From: Bacteroidales bacterium UBA7574 | Lineage (GTDB): Bacteria; Bacteroidota; Bacteroidia; Bacteroidales; Paludibacteraceae | Length of the DNA stretch: 5,666 bases | Direction: 5' to 3' | Assembly (NCBI GenBank): GCA_002479035.1 | Contig: DLLA01000041.1 | Span: 1 to 5,666 of the forward strand | Shown: positions 1 to 5,666 of the stretch, piece after piece | Layout: each line of letters opens with the position of its first letter | Position numbering within the stretch: position 1 is the stretch's first letter | The notes under the pieces: generated by a model | The model's input: the letters and a program-made list of their open reading frames with translations, nothing else | The model's database searches: none | Told to the model about the DNA's origin: nothing | Position numbers and translations under genes: made by a program

Positions 1-177
1 TTCAACATAGTTCGTACTAATTGTTCGATAAACATTCAAGAATGATTCAAGGATAAACCAACAAAAACGAAGACTACCACAAAGACACTATTCGCGACAT
101 CAATCCTAACACCACAACCCCACAAAGCATATAAACACTCATGCAGGGTGTGGTTGACACAGAAACGAATGGCAACA

Positions 178-209
178 CTTGCAGAAATGATTTATTTTCA
201 GTAATTTTG
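178..209 (+). promoter_or_regulatory. Candidate Bacteroidota sigma-ABfr-type promoter
   Basis: TAATTTTG at 202-209 matches the Bacteroidota -7 consensus TAnnTTTG. CTTG at 178-181 is a partial match to the -33 TTTG box, with 20 bases between the two, which is a usual spacing. Transcription would begin near 215-220 and leave a leader of about 110 bases before the ATG at 328. The motif is short and could be chance, but it is correctly oriented and lies in the only sizeable non-coding region on this strand. Confidence 0.45.
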
Positions 210-211
210 CA

Positions 212-295
212 TGAGGATTATGAAGAGGGCGCGTGAGGATAGAGAGGAAAGTGTATGCAGATTGTGAGAAGGGAGTATGAGGATTGTGAGGGGAT
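212..295 (+). repeat. Purine-rich leader with short direct repeats
   Basis: TGAGGAT occurs exactly at 212-218, 234-240 and 278-284, and as an expanded TGAGGGGAT at 287-295. GATTGTGAG occurs exactly at 260-268 and again at 282-290. The stretch is strongly G/A-rich on the coding strand and lies between the candidate promoter and the SpoIID-type gene, so it would be in the untranslated leader. The repeats contain several GAGG-like ribosome-binding cores but are too far from the start codon to act directly there. Function unknown. Confidence 0.5.
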
Positions 296-327
296 TATTA
301 TAAGGAAAGAAATAAAATCTATACAAT

Positions 328-1446
328 ATGAAGATAAGAGTGGGAATTATGACCGCGCCGAAGATTGAGTATGAGTTGCGCGGGAACACATTTATGCTGA
401 AAGATGTGCGAATTGGTATCGGGTTCCACTGGGACAGGACTGAAAACCAGTTGTTTGAAGGCGAGTTGGAGATTCGGAAAAATCCCGACGGCACGGAGAC
501 TGCCATCAACGTGATTGACGTAGAGGACTATTTGAGTTCGGTGATTACCTCGGAGATGTCGGCGACCTCGTCATTGGAACTGCTGAAAGCCCATGCCGTG
601 ATTTCACGGAGTTGGGTGCTGCGCCCGATAGTGAACCCGCAGCCCGCCCAAACAGGAATGGCATGTGAGGTGAATGAGGTGAAGGACGGTGTGGAGCGGC
701 ATATCAAATGGTATGAGCGCGATGCGCATGTGGGTTTTGACGTATGTGCCGACGACCATTGCCAGCGTTATGAGGGCATCACCCGCCGCGACCAGCATCC
801 GGAAGCCGCAGCCCGCGTGCGCGAGGCCGTGGAATCCACCCGCGGGCAGGTGCTGATGTGCGATGGAGAGGTGTGCGATACCCGTTTCTACAAGAGTTGC
901 GGGGGCAGAACGGAGTTGTTTGAGAACGCCTGGGCCCCTATCCACTACCGCTATTTAGAGAGTGTGGAGTGCCCCTATTGCAACACGAAAGACAAGAGGG
1001 TGCTGTCGCAAGTGCTGAATGACTATGACTTGGAGACGCAGGATTTCTATGCGTGGGAGGTACAGTACGGTCAGGAGGAGTTGTCGGCGATAGTGCGGGA
1101 ACGTTCGGGGATTGACTTTGGCGAGATTCAGGAACTACGCCCTGTGAAACGCGGTCCGTCGGGGCGTATATACGAATTGGAGATTGTGGGCACAAAACGC
1201 CGAATGATAGTCGGCAAGGAGTTGGAAATACGCAAGTGGCTGAGCCGCAGTCACTTGTACAGCAGTGCATTTGAGGTGGAGTTTGATGCCGAGAAAAAGG
1301 TATTTACCTTGCGTGGCAAGGGCTGGGGGCACGGTGTGGGACTATGCCAGATAGGTGCAGCCGTGATGGCCGACAAGGGATTTACCTACGAGGAGATACT
1401 CGCGCACTACTTCCCGCACAGCGAACTGGAGATAATGAAGAATTAA
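328..1446 (+). CDS. SpoIID/LytB domain protein (putative peptidoglycan lytic enzyme or amidase enhancer)
   Basis: This 372-residue protein belongs to the SpoIID/LytB family. In spore formers SpoIID is a lytic transglycosylase cutting denuded glycan strands, and LytB is an amidase modifier. Bacteroidota do not sporulate, so the role here is inferred to be cell-wall remodelling. The core segment at residues 65-97 (VEDYLSSVITSEMS, then LKAHAVISRSWVL) contains E76, which aligns with the SpoIID catalytic glutamate. The C-terminal signature is at 329-364 (RGKGWGHGVGLCQIGAAVMA, then YEEILAHYFP). H134, C140, H144 and C145 form a cluster resembling the Cys/His zinc site reported for clostridial SpoIID. 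SCGGRTE (190-196) and a CPYC pair (215-218) add cysteines, nine in all. There is no signal peptide or membrane helix. An in-frame TAA at 313-315 rules out an upstream start. AAGGAAAG at 302-309 is a distant, weak ribosome site. The stop codon lies inside an AT-rich repeat. The family call is secure; the substrate and cell location are not. Confidence 0.9.
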   Translation: MKIRVGIMTAPKIEYELRGNTFMLKDVRIGIGFHWDRTENQLFEGELEIRKNPDGTETAINVIDVEDYLSSVITSEMSATSSLELLKAHAVISRSWVLRPIVNPQPAQTGMACEVNEVKDGVERHIKWYERDAHVGFDVCADDHCQRYEGITRRDQHPEAAARVREAVESTRGQVLMCDGEVCDTRFYKSCGGRTELFENAWAPIHYRYLESVECPYCNTKDKRVLSQVLNDYDLETQDFYAWEVQYGQEELSAIVRERSGIDFGEIQELRPVKRGPSGRIYELEIVGTKRRMIVGKELEIRKWLSRSHLYSSAFEVEFDAEKKVFTLRGKGWGHGVGLCQIGAAVMADKGFTYEEILAHYFPHSELEIMKN

Positions 1447-1466
1447 GAATTATAAATTAAGAATTG
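1441..1466. repeat. AATTAAGAATT-family intergenic repeat, copy 1
   Basis: Tandem AATTAAGAATT units separated by a short A/T linker. The first 24 bases (1441-1464) match 4674-4697 with one mismatch (T at 1453, A at 4686). The repeat overlaps the last codon and TAA stop (1444-1446) of the SpoIID-type gene. From memory, similar AT-rich tracts recur between genes in Prevotella and related genomes; I cannot verify this here. Confidence 0.65.
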
Positions 1467-1587
1467 CAACCAACGGCTGACAACATTGCAATGACAACCA
1501 ACATTAATCGCAGAAATTAAAGTCCGCTCAAGACCTATCAAAACATTAATTACCATGTAATCAGCCAATAATTACAGGCAGACCTTT

Positions 1588-2685
1588 TTAGTGTGCCCAA
1601 TAGATGTAGCGGTCGGCACTGACCTGTTGTGCGGCAGGTTCGACGATGAAAGAGGGGGTCTCTTTGTCCCACTCGCGGAACTCTCCGTTGCCAGTGGAGT
1701 CCTGCACGAAAGCCTGCACCTGCTCAGCCCACAACAACCATTGGCGAGCAGAGACACACTGCGAATCGACAGCCGTATTGACGAACTGCCGGTAGCGGGT
1801 GGAACGCCCGACGATGTTGTTGTGCGCGTCCATGAAATGGTCGCACGGTGCGTTGGGGTGAGCATGTTCCCAATAGACATCCATGACGAGCCACGCTATG
1901 GGTTCGGAGGTGTAGGAACGCAGTAACACATTGACATAGAGGTGCTTGAAGGCATCCCCCTGACGACCGCTGTTGGTGCGCTCGCCATAATAATATCGGG
2001 CAAGGCTCTCGGCACGCATCTTACTCTGCAAGACACGGTAGAACAGACGCGGCCCCTGCCACAAGAGGAGAGACAACAAGAGATTTTCCTCTTCAAAAGA
2101 AGTGATATGGAGCGTGTCGAAGGCAGTACGGTCGGCAAAGGCAGGGCTGCAGATGAGGCGCTGCAGGGAGTCGAAAGCGGCTTGTTCTCGAGGCGTAAAC
2201 TCCATGAAATAAGGGAGATACAATGCTACAGAATCGGCAGCAGCCGCTGAAGACGAGGTTTGCGAAGGGGATTGCACAGGGTTATCCCACATAGGGAGTT
2301 CGGACTGAATGGCACTGATGATAGATGGTGCGGGGGCAGACTGCAGGAGGAGTTGCCGGCATAGTTGCTCCACACGGTTGGCATAGCCCATATACGCACG
2401 CTCGGGGTAGAGTTCGACGAGGCGTTGGTCCATATACTCCGCCAGGGTGAGTGAGTCGGCACGCACTTCTGCCGCCCGAGAGGTGTGGTATTTCGCAGAT
2501 GCGGAGTCGTGGATAGCCTCGTATTCACTGCCAAGTACATAGAGCACCTCACCCGGGAAGGAAGGGATAACCGTAGTATCGGGGTGATAAACAGGTGCGG
2601 GAGCAGGAGCAGGCACCACTATATGTTTGGCAGCACAAGAGGCAAGAAGCAGCAAGATTGCCAAGAGAGGAAGGGGAGATTTCAT
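1588..2685 (-). CDS. Lipoprotein with a DUF6973-like C-terminal module
   Basis: The 365-residue protein begins with a lipoprotein signal: K2, a hydrophobic run from 5 to 14, and the lipobox LASC with the lipidated cysteine at C17. The residues after Cys (AAKH) lack the acidic cluster of the Bacteroidota surface-export signal, so an inward-facing periplasmic location is inferred. A Pro-Ala run (25-31) and a Gln/Ser/Ala-rich stretch (138-152) look like flexible linkers. Residues 160-235 are probably helical. Residues 243-294 carry GDAFKH (243-248), EHAHPN (273-278) and MDAHNNIVGR (285-294). From memory this pattern resembles the DUF6973-type module (a DAFRH motif, then AHE, then MDLHNNxVGR), whose function is not established. 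The ATG at 2685 has no clear ribosome site and follows a TACGATTT repeat. It is the last minus-strand gene, 110 bp after the permease. The lipoprotein call is firm; the domain assignment is tentative. Confidence 0.82.
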   Translation of the reverse strand: MKSPLPLLAILLLLASCAAKHIVVPAPAPAPVYHPDTTVIPSFPGEVLYVLGSEYEAIHDSASAKYHTSRAAEVRADSLTLAEYMDQRLVELYPERAYMGYANRVEQLCRQLLLQSAPAPSIISAIQSELPMWDNPVQSPSQTSSSAAAADSVALYLPYFMEFTPREQAAFDSLQRLICSPAFADRTAFDTLHITSFEEENLLLSLLLWQGPRLFYRVLQSKMRAESLARYYYGERTNSGRQGDAFKHLYVNVLLRSYTSEPIAWLVMDVYWEHAHPNAPCDHFMDAHNNIVGRSTRYRQFVNTAVDSQCVSARQWLLWAEQVQAFVQDSTGNGEFREWDKETPSFIVEPAAQQVSADRYIYWAH

Positions 2686-2691
2686 TTACGT

Positions 2692-2763
2692 TTTACGAAT
2701 TTACGATGTACGATTTATGTACGATTTAGCCCAAAGGGCTTTAATGTACGATTGACATACGAT
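2692..2763. repeat. TACGATTT/TTTACGAA-family intergenic repeat, copy 1
   Basis: Positions 2692-2718 match 3783-3809 at 25 of 27 bases. The unit ATGTACGATTT occurs exactly at 2706-2716 and 2717-2727, with a variant at 2744-2754 and a further decayed TACGAT at 2758-2763. The array starts 7 bases upstream of the lipoprotein start codon, so it would form most of that gene's leader on the minus strand. It could be a regulatory element or a spreading intergenic repeat. Confidence 0.7.
2728..2740. repeat. Small inverted repeat (possible weak hairpin)
   Basis: AGCCC, a 3-base loop and GGGCT form a perfect 5-bp stem within the spacer between the permease and the lipoprotein gene, interrupting the TACGATTT array. 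No T-run follows on either strand, so it is unlikely to be an effective intrinsic terminator. It may cap the repeat array or be chance. Confidence 0.35.
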
Positions 2764-2795
2764 AGTATTAACTCTTTATTCGATTTGGCAGACCT

Positions 2796-3770
2796 TTATT
2801 TCTTCAGTATGATCCAAATGATGATGGGGGCACCAAAGAGGGCACTCATGGTGGAAATGGGCAGCGGATAGGTGAAGACGTTGCATAATACATCGCAGAT
2901 TAACAGCAAGTTAGCCCCTATCAGTGCAGACGCGGGGACGGTCAGGCGGTGGTTGCTCTGTCCGAGAATCCCCCGTGCGATATGCGGAACCGCTACACCG
3001 ACAAAAGCAATAGGTCCGCAAAACGCGGTGACCCCTCCAGCCAAGAGACCCGTAGCCAACACAATGAGCAGGCGGGTGCGGGGGATATTCACCCCAAGTC
3101 CGCGGGCATAATCTTCACCAAGCAATAGTCCGTTGAGGGGTTTGAGGAGACAAAGGACGATAACCGCCCCAACCAAACAGACGACAGCCAAGACGGGCAG
3201 TTGGCTCCACCCCACCCCACCGAGGCTGCCTAACGTCCACACTATGAACAATTTGAGCGAATCAGGATTGGCGAAGTTCTGCATGAGGTTGACCAATGCT
3301 CCCGCGATACTGCCAATCATCATGCCGACAATGAGCAGGCTGACGTTGCTTTGCACACGGTGCGAAAGAGACATCACGAGGAGCAACACCAACGTGCTGC
3401 CGACGACTGCCGCAGCAGCAACTCCCATCTGGCTGACAGCCCATGCCCCCGCGAGCAACGAGGAACACATGGTAAGGAGTGCCACGCCAAGACTGGCACC
3501 ACTGCTGACACCTAATATATAAGGTCCTGCCAAGGGGTTGCGGAAGAGGGTCTGCATCATCAGTCCCGCCACCGAAAGCGATGCCCCCGCCAAGACAGCC
3601 GTGAGAGTTTTCGGGAGGCGCAGGTTGATGAATATCTGCTGCTCCATGGGCGACCAATCGCGCCCCAAACCGAAAGGCGATATCCAAATAGAGCCGCAGC
3701 AGAGGTCTAATGCCATACAGACCAGCAGCAGTGCAGACAAACCCGCAAAGATATACACATTTTTATTCAC
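2796..3770 (-). CDS. FecCD/BtuC-family ABC transporter permease (iron-siderophore, heme or cobalamin uptake)
   Basis: This 324-residue inner-membrane protein is a full-length FecCD/BtuC-type permease, which forms a homodimer or heterodimer channel for metal-chelate or vitamin B12 import. Hydrophobic helices begin at residues 5-25. The hallmark block RLPKTLTAVLAGASLSVAGL (51-70) continues through LFRNPLAGPYILGVSSGASLG (75-95). The GEDYARGLGVN segment (218-228) is the cytoplasmic loop that contacts the ATPase. The C-terminal block has CGPIAFVGVAVPHIAR (251-266), LTVPASALIGANLLL (276-290) and SALFGAPIIIWIILKK (309-324). The start is GTG at 3770: upstream in frame there is a TAA before any other start codon, and starting later would cut into the first helix. 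The substrate-binding protein and ATPase normally encoded beside it are absent; panB lies 74 bp upstream and a lipoprotein gene 110 bp downstream. The substrate cannot be read from the sequence. A TACGATTT repeat precedes the start. Confidence 0.92.
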   Translation of the reverse strand: MNKNVYIFAGLSALLLVCMALDLCCGSIWISPFGLGRDWSPMEQQIFINLRLPKTLTAVLAGASLSVAGLMMQTLFRNPLAGPYILGVSSGASLGVALLTMCSSLLAGAWAVSQMGVAAAAVVGSTLVLLLVMSLSHRVQSNVSLLIVGMMIGSIAGALVNLMQNFANPDSLKLFIVWTLGSLGGVGWSQLPVLAVVCLVGAVIVLCLLKPLNGLLLGEDYARGLGVNIPRTRLLIVLATGLLAGGVTAFCGPIAFVGVAVPHIARGILGQSNHRLTVPASALIGANLLLICDVLCNVFTYPLPISTMSALFGAPIIIWIILKK

Positions 3771-3774
3771 AAAT

Positions 3775-3835
3775 ATGTACGATTTACGAATTTACGAGGT
3801 GCGATTTATCCGGACATTTTGTTGATGTACAATTT
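3775..3835. repeat. TACGATTT/TTTACGAA-family intergenic repeat, copy 2
   Basis: ATGTACGATTT at 3775-3785 leads into a 27-base block (3783-3809) that matches 2692-2718 with two mismatches. A diverged unit, ATGTACAATTTT, lies near 3825-3836. The array begins 5 bases upstream of the permease GTG and fills most of the gap to panB. Its orientation and position relative to the downstream start codon are nearly the same as for the copy upstream of the lipoprotein gene. Confidence 0.7.
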
Positions 3836-3844
3836 TCAGGGCTG

Positions 3845-4660
3845 CTAATAACTCTCCGAGTCATTGGGGAAAGAGCCTTCCCGTACCGCTTGGATATAAT
3901 TGCCGACGGCATCTTTGACAGCCGTCCCCAACTCCGCAAAATGGCGCAGGAACTTCGGCTTGAATCCCTCGTTGAGCCCCAACATATCATGCAGAACGAG
4001 CACCTGCCCATCGGTGTGAGAACCAGCCCCAATGCCAATAGTCGGGCACGACACCGCCTCTGTTACCCGCTCAGCCAAGGCAGCGGGAATCTTCTCAAGC
4101 ACAATGGCAAAGCAGCCAGCATCGTCCAACGCCCGAGCATCACAGAGCAGTTGCTGCGCCTCGGCATCATCTTTGGCACGCAACCCGTAACCGCCGAACT
4201 GATTGACCGACTGAGGAGTGAGTCCGAGGTGCCCCATGACAGGAACCCCCGCCAGAATGAGGTGCCGCACAACAGGCAGGATGGCTGCTCCACCCTCCAA
4301 CTTGACAGCATCGGCACCACTCTCCTTGAGCATACGAATGGCACTGCGCACAGCATCTTCTTCGCTCACCTGATAACTGCCAAAGGGCATATCAATGACC
4401 ACCAGAGCGTGCCGAGCACCGCGTACCACACCGCGAGTAAGGAATATCATCTCGTCCACCGTGATGGGGAGGGTGTATTGATTGCCGCAGACCACATTGC
4501 TGGCACTGTCCCCGACAAGGATCATATCAATTCCCGCGTCATCCAACAGGCGTGTGAGGGTGAAATCGTAACTGGTGAGCATGGCAATCTTTTCGCCCTG
4601 CTGCTTCATCTGCCGCAGACGTGTGGTCGTCATGCGGGTAGTTTGTACATGTACTGACAT
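3845..4660 (-). CDS. panB: 3-methyl-2-oxobutanoate hydroxymethyltransferase (ketopantoate hydroxymethyltransferase)
   Basis: PanB transfers a hydroxymethyl group from 5,10-methylenetetrahydrofolate to 2-oxoisovalerate, giving ketopantoate, the first committed step of pantothenate and CoA synthesis in the cytoplasm. At 271 residues it is full length (E. coli PanB is 264). Motifs in order: MLTSYD (27-32), LVGDSAS (48-54), VIDMPFGSYQ (88-97), KLEGG (120-124), PVMGHLGLTPQSVNQFGGY (140-158), IVLEKIP (186-192) and IGIGAGSHTDGQVLVLHDML (208-227). By alignment with E. coli, D51, D90 and E122 are the magnesium-site residues and E189 is the catalytic glutamate; all are present. The ATG at 4660 has no strong ribosome site. 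It lies 95 bp after cysS and 74 bp before the permease gene on the same strand. panC and panD are not in the window. Nothing suggests damage or transfer. Confidence 0.97.
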   Translation of the reverse strand: MSVHVQTTRMTTTRLRQMKQQGEKIAMLTSYDFTLTRLLDDAGIDMILVGDSASNVVCGNQYTLPITVDEMIFLTRGVVRGARHALVVIDMPFGSYQVSEEDAVRSAIRMLKESGADAVKLEGGAAILPVVRHLILAGVPVMGHLGLTPQSVNQFGGYGLRAKDDAEAQQLLCDARALDDAGCFAIVLEKIPAALAERVTEAVSCPTIGIGAGSHTDGQVLVLHDMLGLNEGFKPKFLRHFAELGTAVKDAVGNYIQAVREGSFPNDSESY

Positions 4661-4673
4661 TTTTGTCGTTGGT

Positions 4674-4706
4674 AATTAAGAATTAAAAATTAAGAATGAA
4701 GAATTG
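4674..4706. repeat. AATTAAGAATT-family intergenic repeat, copy 2
   Basis: About three AATTAAGAATT-like units lie in tandem, 13 bases upstream of the panB start codon. The first 24 bases match the repeat at 1441-1464 with one mismatch. An inverted fragment, TTAATTCTT, at 4733-4741 is the exact reverse complement of AAGAATTAA at 4678-4686, so the cysS-panB spacer could fold into a weak AT-only stem. No promoter motif of the TAnnTTTG type was found in this gap on the minus strand. Confidence 0.65.
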
Positions 4707-4755
4707 ATACTACCGACTGCCATTCCTCATCCTTAATTCTTTATGATTCATTTCA

Positions 4756-5666
4756 TCACAGGTTCCACTCAAAGCCGTCTTTTGTGTCCTTGATATGAAA
4801 ACCGAGAGCGGTAAGGGAGTCGCGAATCTTGTCGCTGGTAGCCCAATCCTTGTTGCGCTTGGCGTCAAGGCGCATGTTCAGCAGCAAGTCCACTGCGCCG
4901 TGCAATGCCTGTTGGTCGGCAGAGGAGTCAGCGGTATTGTCCAAACGCAAGCCGAGAATATCAATGGCATACTCCTTCCAAACGGCACGGAGTTCGTCCC
5001 AATCCGCCTGCGAGACAGTACCCTTGCCGTCAAAGACGGTGTTGATGGCGCGTGCGGAGTCGAAGAGGTGCGAGATGACGATAGGCGTATTAAGGTCATC
5101 GTCCATAGCCTCCGCACAACGCTCACGCAAGCCGTTTATATCCACAGTCGAGGTGGCTGACGGCTGCAGTTTCTGCAAACGCTCGTATGCCTCCGTGAAC
5201 CGTGCCAACCCCTTCTCGGCGGCAATGAGTGCATCATTCGAGAAGTCCACCGTGGAGCGGTAATGCGCCATAAGAATAAAGAACCGTATCACCATAGGCG
5301 CGAACGGTTGCGTCAGCAACGGGTGGTCACCATGGAAGAACTGCTCAAGGGTGATGAAGTTGTTGTAACTCTTGCCCATCTTCTTCCCCGCAATGGTAAT
5401 CATATTGTTGTGCATCCAATAGCGCACACTCTCATGCCCGAGGGCGGCACATGATTGCGCAATCTCCGCCTCATGGTGCGGGAACATCAGGTCCATGCCG
5501 CCGCCGTGGATGTCAAATGTCTCACCAAGGTACTTGGTACCCATCGTGGAACACTCCATGTGCCACCCGGGGAAACCCTCGCTCCACGGGCTGGGCCAGT
5601 GCATGATATGTTCGGGCGAAGCCTTCTTCCAGAGGGCAAAATCATAACTGTGTTTCTTCTCCTGCT
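4756..5666 (-). CDS. cysS: Cysteinyl-tRNA synthetase, C-terminal part (5' end outside the window)
   Basis: This class I aminoacyl-tRNA synthetase charges tRNA-Cys with cysteine in the cytoplasm. The reading frame stays open to the window edge, with 302 codons visible from 5664. The first ATG in the window, at 5604, is internal because the residues before it ([15 protein letters not shown]) continue the conserved catalytic-domain sequence. Roughly 190 N-terminal residues, including the HIGH motif, should lie beyond 5666. Counting from the first visible residue, [20 protein letters not shown] is at 23-42 and [19 protein letters not shown] at 53-71. C38, H63 and E67 match three of the four E. 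coli zinc ligands (C209, H234, E238). The ATP-binding KMSKS loop reads KMGKS (95-99). A helical DALR-type domain follows (about 120-240), then the C-terminal anticodon-binding tail ending [22 protein letters not shown]. The stop is TGA. It is the first visible gene of the minus-strand row. Confidence 0.96.
   Translation of the reverse strand, partial: QEKKHSYDFALWKKASPEHIMHWPSPWSEGFPGWHMECSTMGTKYLGETFDIHGGGMDLMFPHHEAEIAQSCAALGHESVRYWMHNNMITIAGKKMGKSYNNFITLEQFFHGDHPLLTQPFAPMVIRFFILMAHYRSTVDFSNDALIAAEKGLARFTEAYERLQKLQPSATSTVDINGLRERCAEAMDDDLNTPIVISHLFDSARAINTVFDGKGTVSQADWDELRAVWKEYAIDILGLRLDNTADSSADQQALHGAVDLLLNMRLDAKRNKDWATSDKIRDSLTALGFHIKDTKDGFEWNL

Larger units (their letters stand above)
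1..327. other. Intergenic region upstream of the SpoIID/LytB gene
   Basis: No convincing gene was seen here. Positions 1-180 are A/C-rich on the plus strand and broken by stops, and I see nothing identifiable in them. Positions 178-209 hold a candidate Bacteroidota promoter and 210-327 a purine-rich leader, both listed separately. An open frame on the minus strand across 198-509 runs antisense into the downstream gene and has no recognisable protein features, so I treat it as chance. Whatever gene lies to the left is outside the window. Confidence 0.6.

Noticed and set aside
154..182. TTGACA at 154-159, resembling a sigma-70 -35 box
   Set aside because: No TATAAT-like box at the right spacing, and Bacteroidota use a different promoter consensus. 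The TAATTTTG site nearby is the better candidate.
198..509. A 103-codon minus-strand frame in the upstream non-coding region
   Set aside because: It overlaps the start of the SpoIID-type gene in antisense, and its composition simply reflects the purine-rich leader read backwards. No recognisable motif.
1463..1492. Inverted repeat ATTGCAA / TTGCAAT with a 16-base loop in the convergent spacer, considered as a terminator
   Set aside because: The stem is short and AT-rich, the loop is long, and no T-run follows. Termination of both converging genes probably occurs here, but this pair does not show how.
1549..1561. Small hairpin ATTAC-CAT-GTAAT near the end of the lipoprotein gene
   Set aside because: A five-pair AT-rich stem is expected by chance in such a spacer, and nothing else marks it as functional.
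3710..4657. A 315-codon open frame on the plus strand covering nearly all of panB
   Set aside because: It is fully antisense to a panB with every family motif intact, and its translation shows no domain-like pattern. Long antisense frames are common opposite genes with this codon bias.
4756..5604. A complete cysS-like gene starting at the ATG at 5604
   Set aside because: The same frame continues upstream to the window edge with conserved CysRS residues, so that ATG is an internal methionine and the gene is truncated by the window.

Overview
The window looks like a core chromosomal segment of a Bacteroidota bacterium, most likely Bacteroidales and possibly Prevotella-like. This rests on the protein styles (a Bacteroidota-type SpoIID/LytB protein, a KMGKS-type CysRS, an iron/B12 permease with a PLPISTMSALFGAP end), a TAnnTTTG promoter element, weak ribosome binding sites, and AT-rich repeat-filled spacers between genes of roughly balanced GC. 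The genus is an inference. No phage, transposon, CRISPR or RNA gene is visible.

Layout: 1-327 is non-coding and carries a candidate promoter and a purine-rich leader. 328-1446 (+) is a SpoIID/LytB-domain protein without a signal peptide. A 141-bp convergent spacer follows. The rest lies on the minus strand and is read from right to left: cysS (cysteinyl-tRNA synthetase, 5' end outside the window, ending at 4756), panB (4660-3845), a FecCD/BtuC-type ABC transporter permease (3770-2796), and a lipoprotein (2685-1588) whose C-terminal part resembles the DUF6973-type module.

The four minus-strand genes are co-directional with gaps of 95, 74 and 110 bp. I found no TAnnTTTG element in those gaps, so read-through from upstream of cysS is plausible but unproven. 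Functionally they are mixed: translation, pantothenate/CoA synthesis, metal-chelate or cobalamin uptake, and an unknown envelope protein. The permease has neither its ATPase nor its binding protein beside it.

The structure not explained by genes is in the spacers. Two short repeat families occur: a TACGATTT/TTTACGAA family directly upstream of both the permease and the lipoprotein, and an AATTAAGAATT family at the end of the SpoIID gene and upstream of panB. I see no convincing new multi-gene system. The most interesting leads are the DUF6973-like lipoprotein, the leaderless SpoIID protein with its Cys/His cluster, and the paired upstream repeats.
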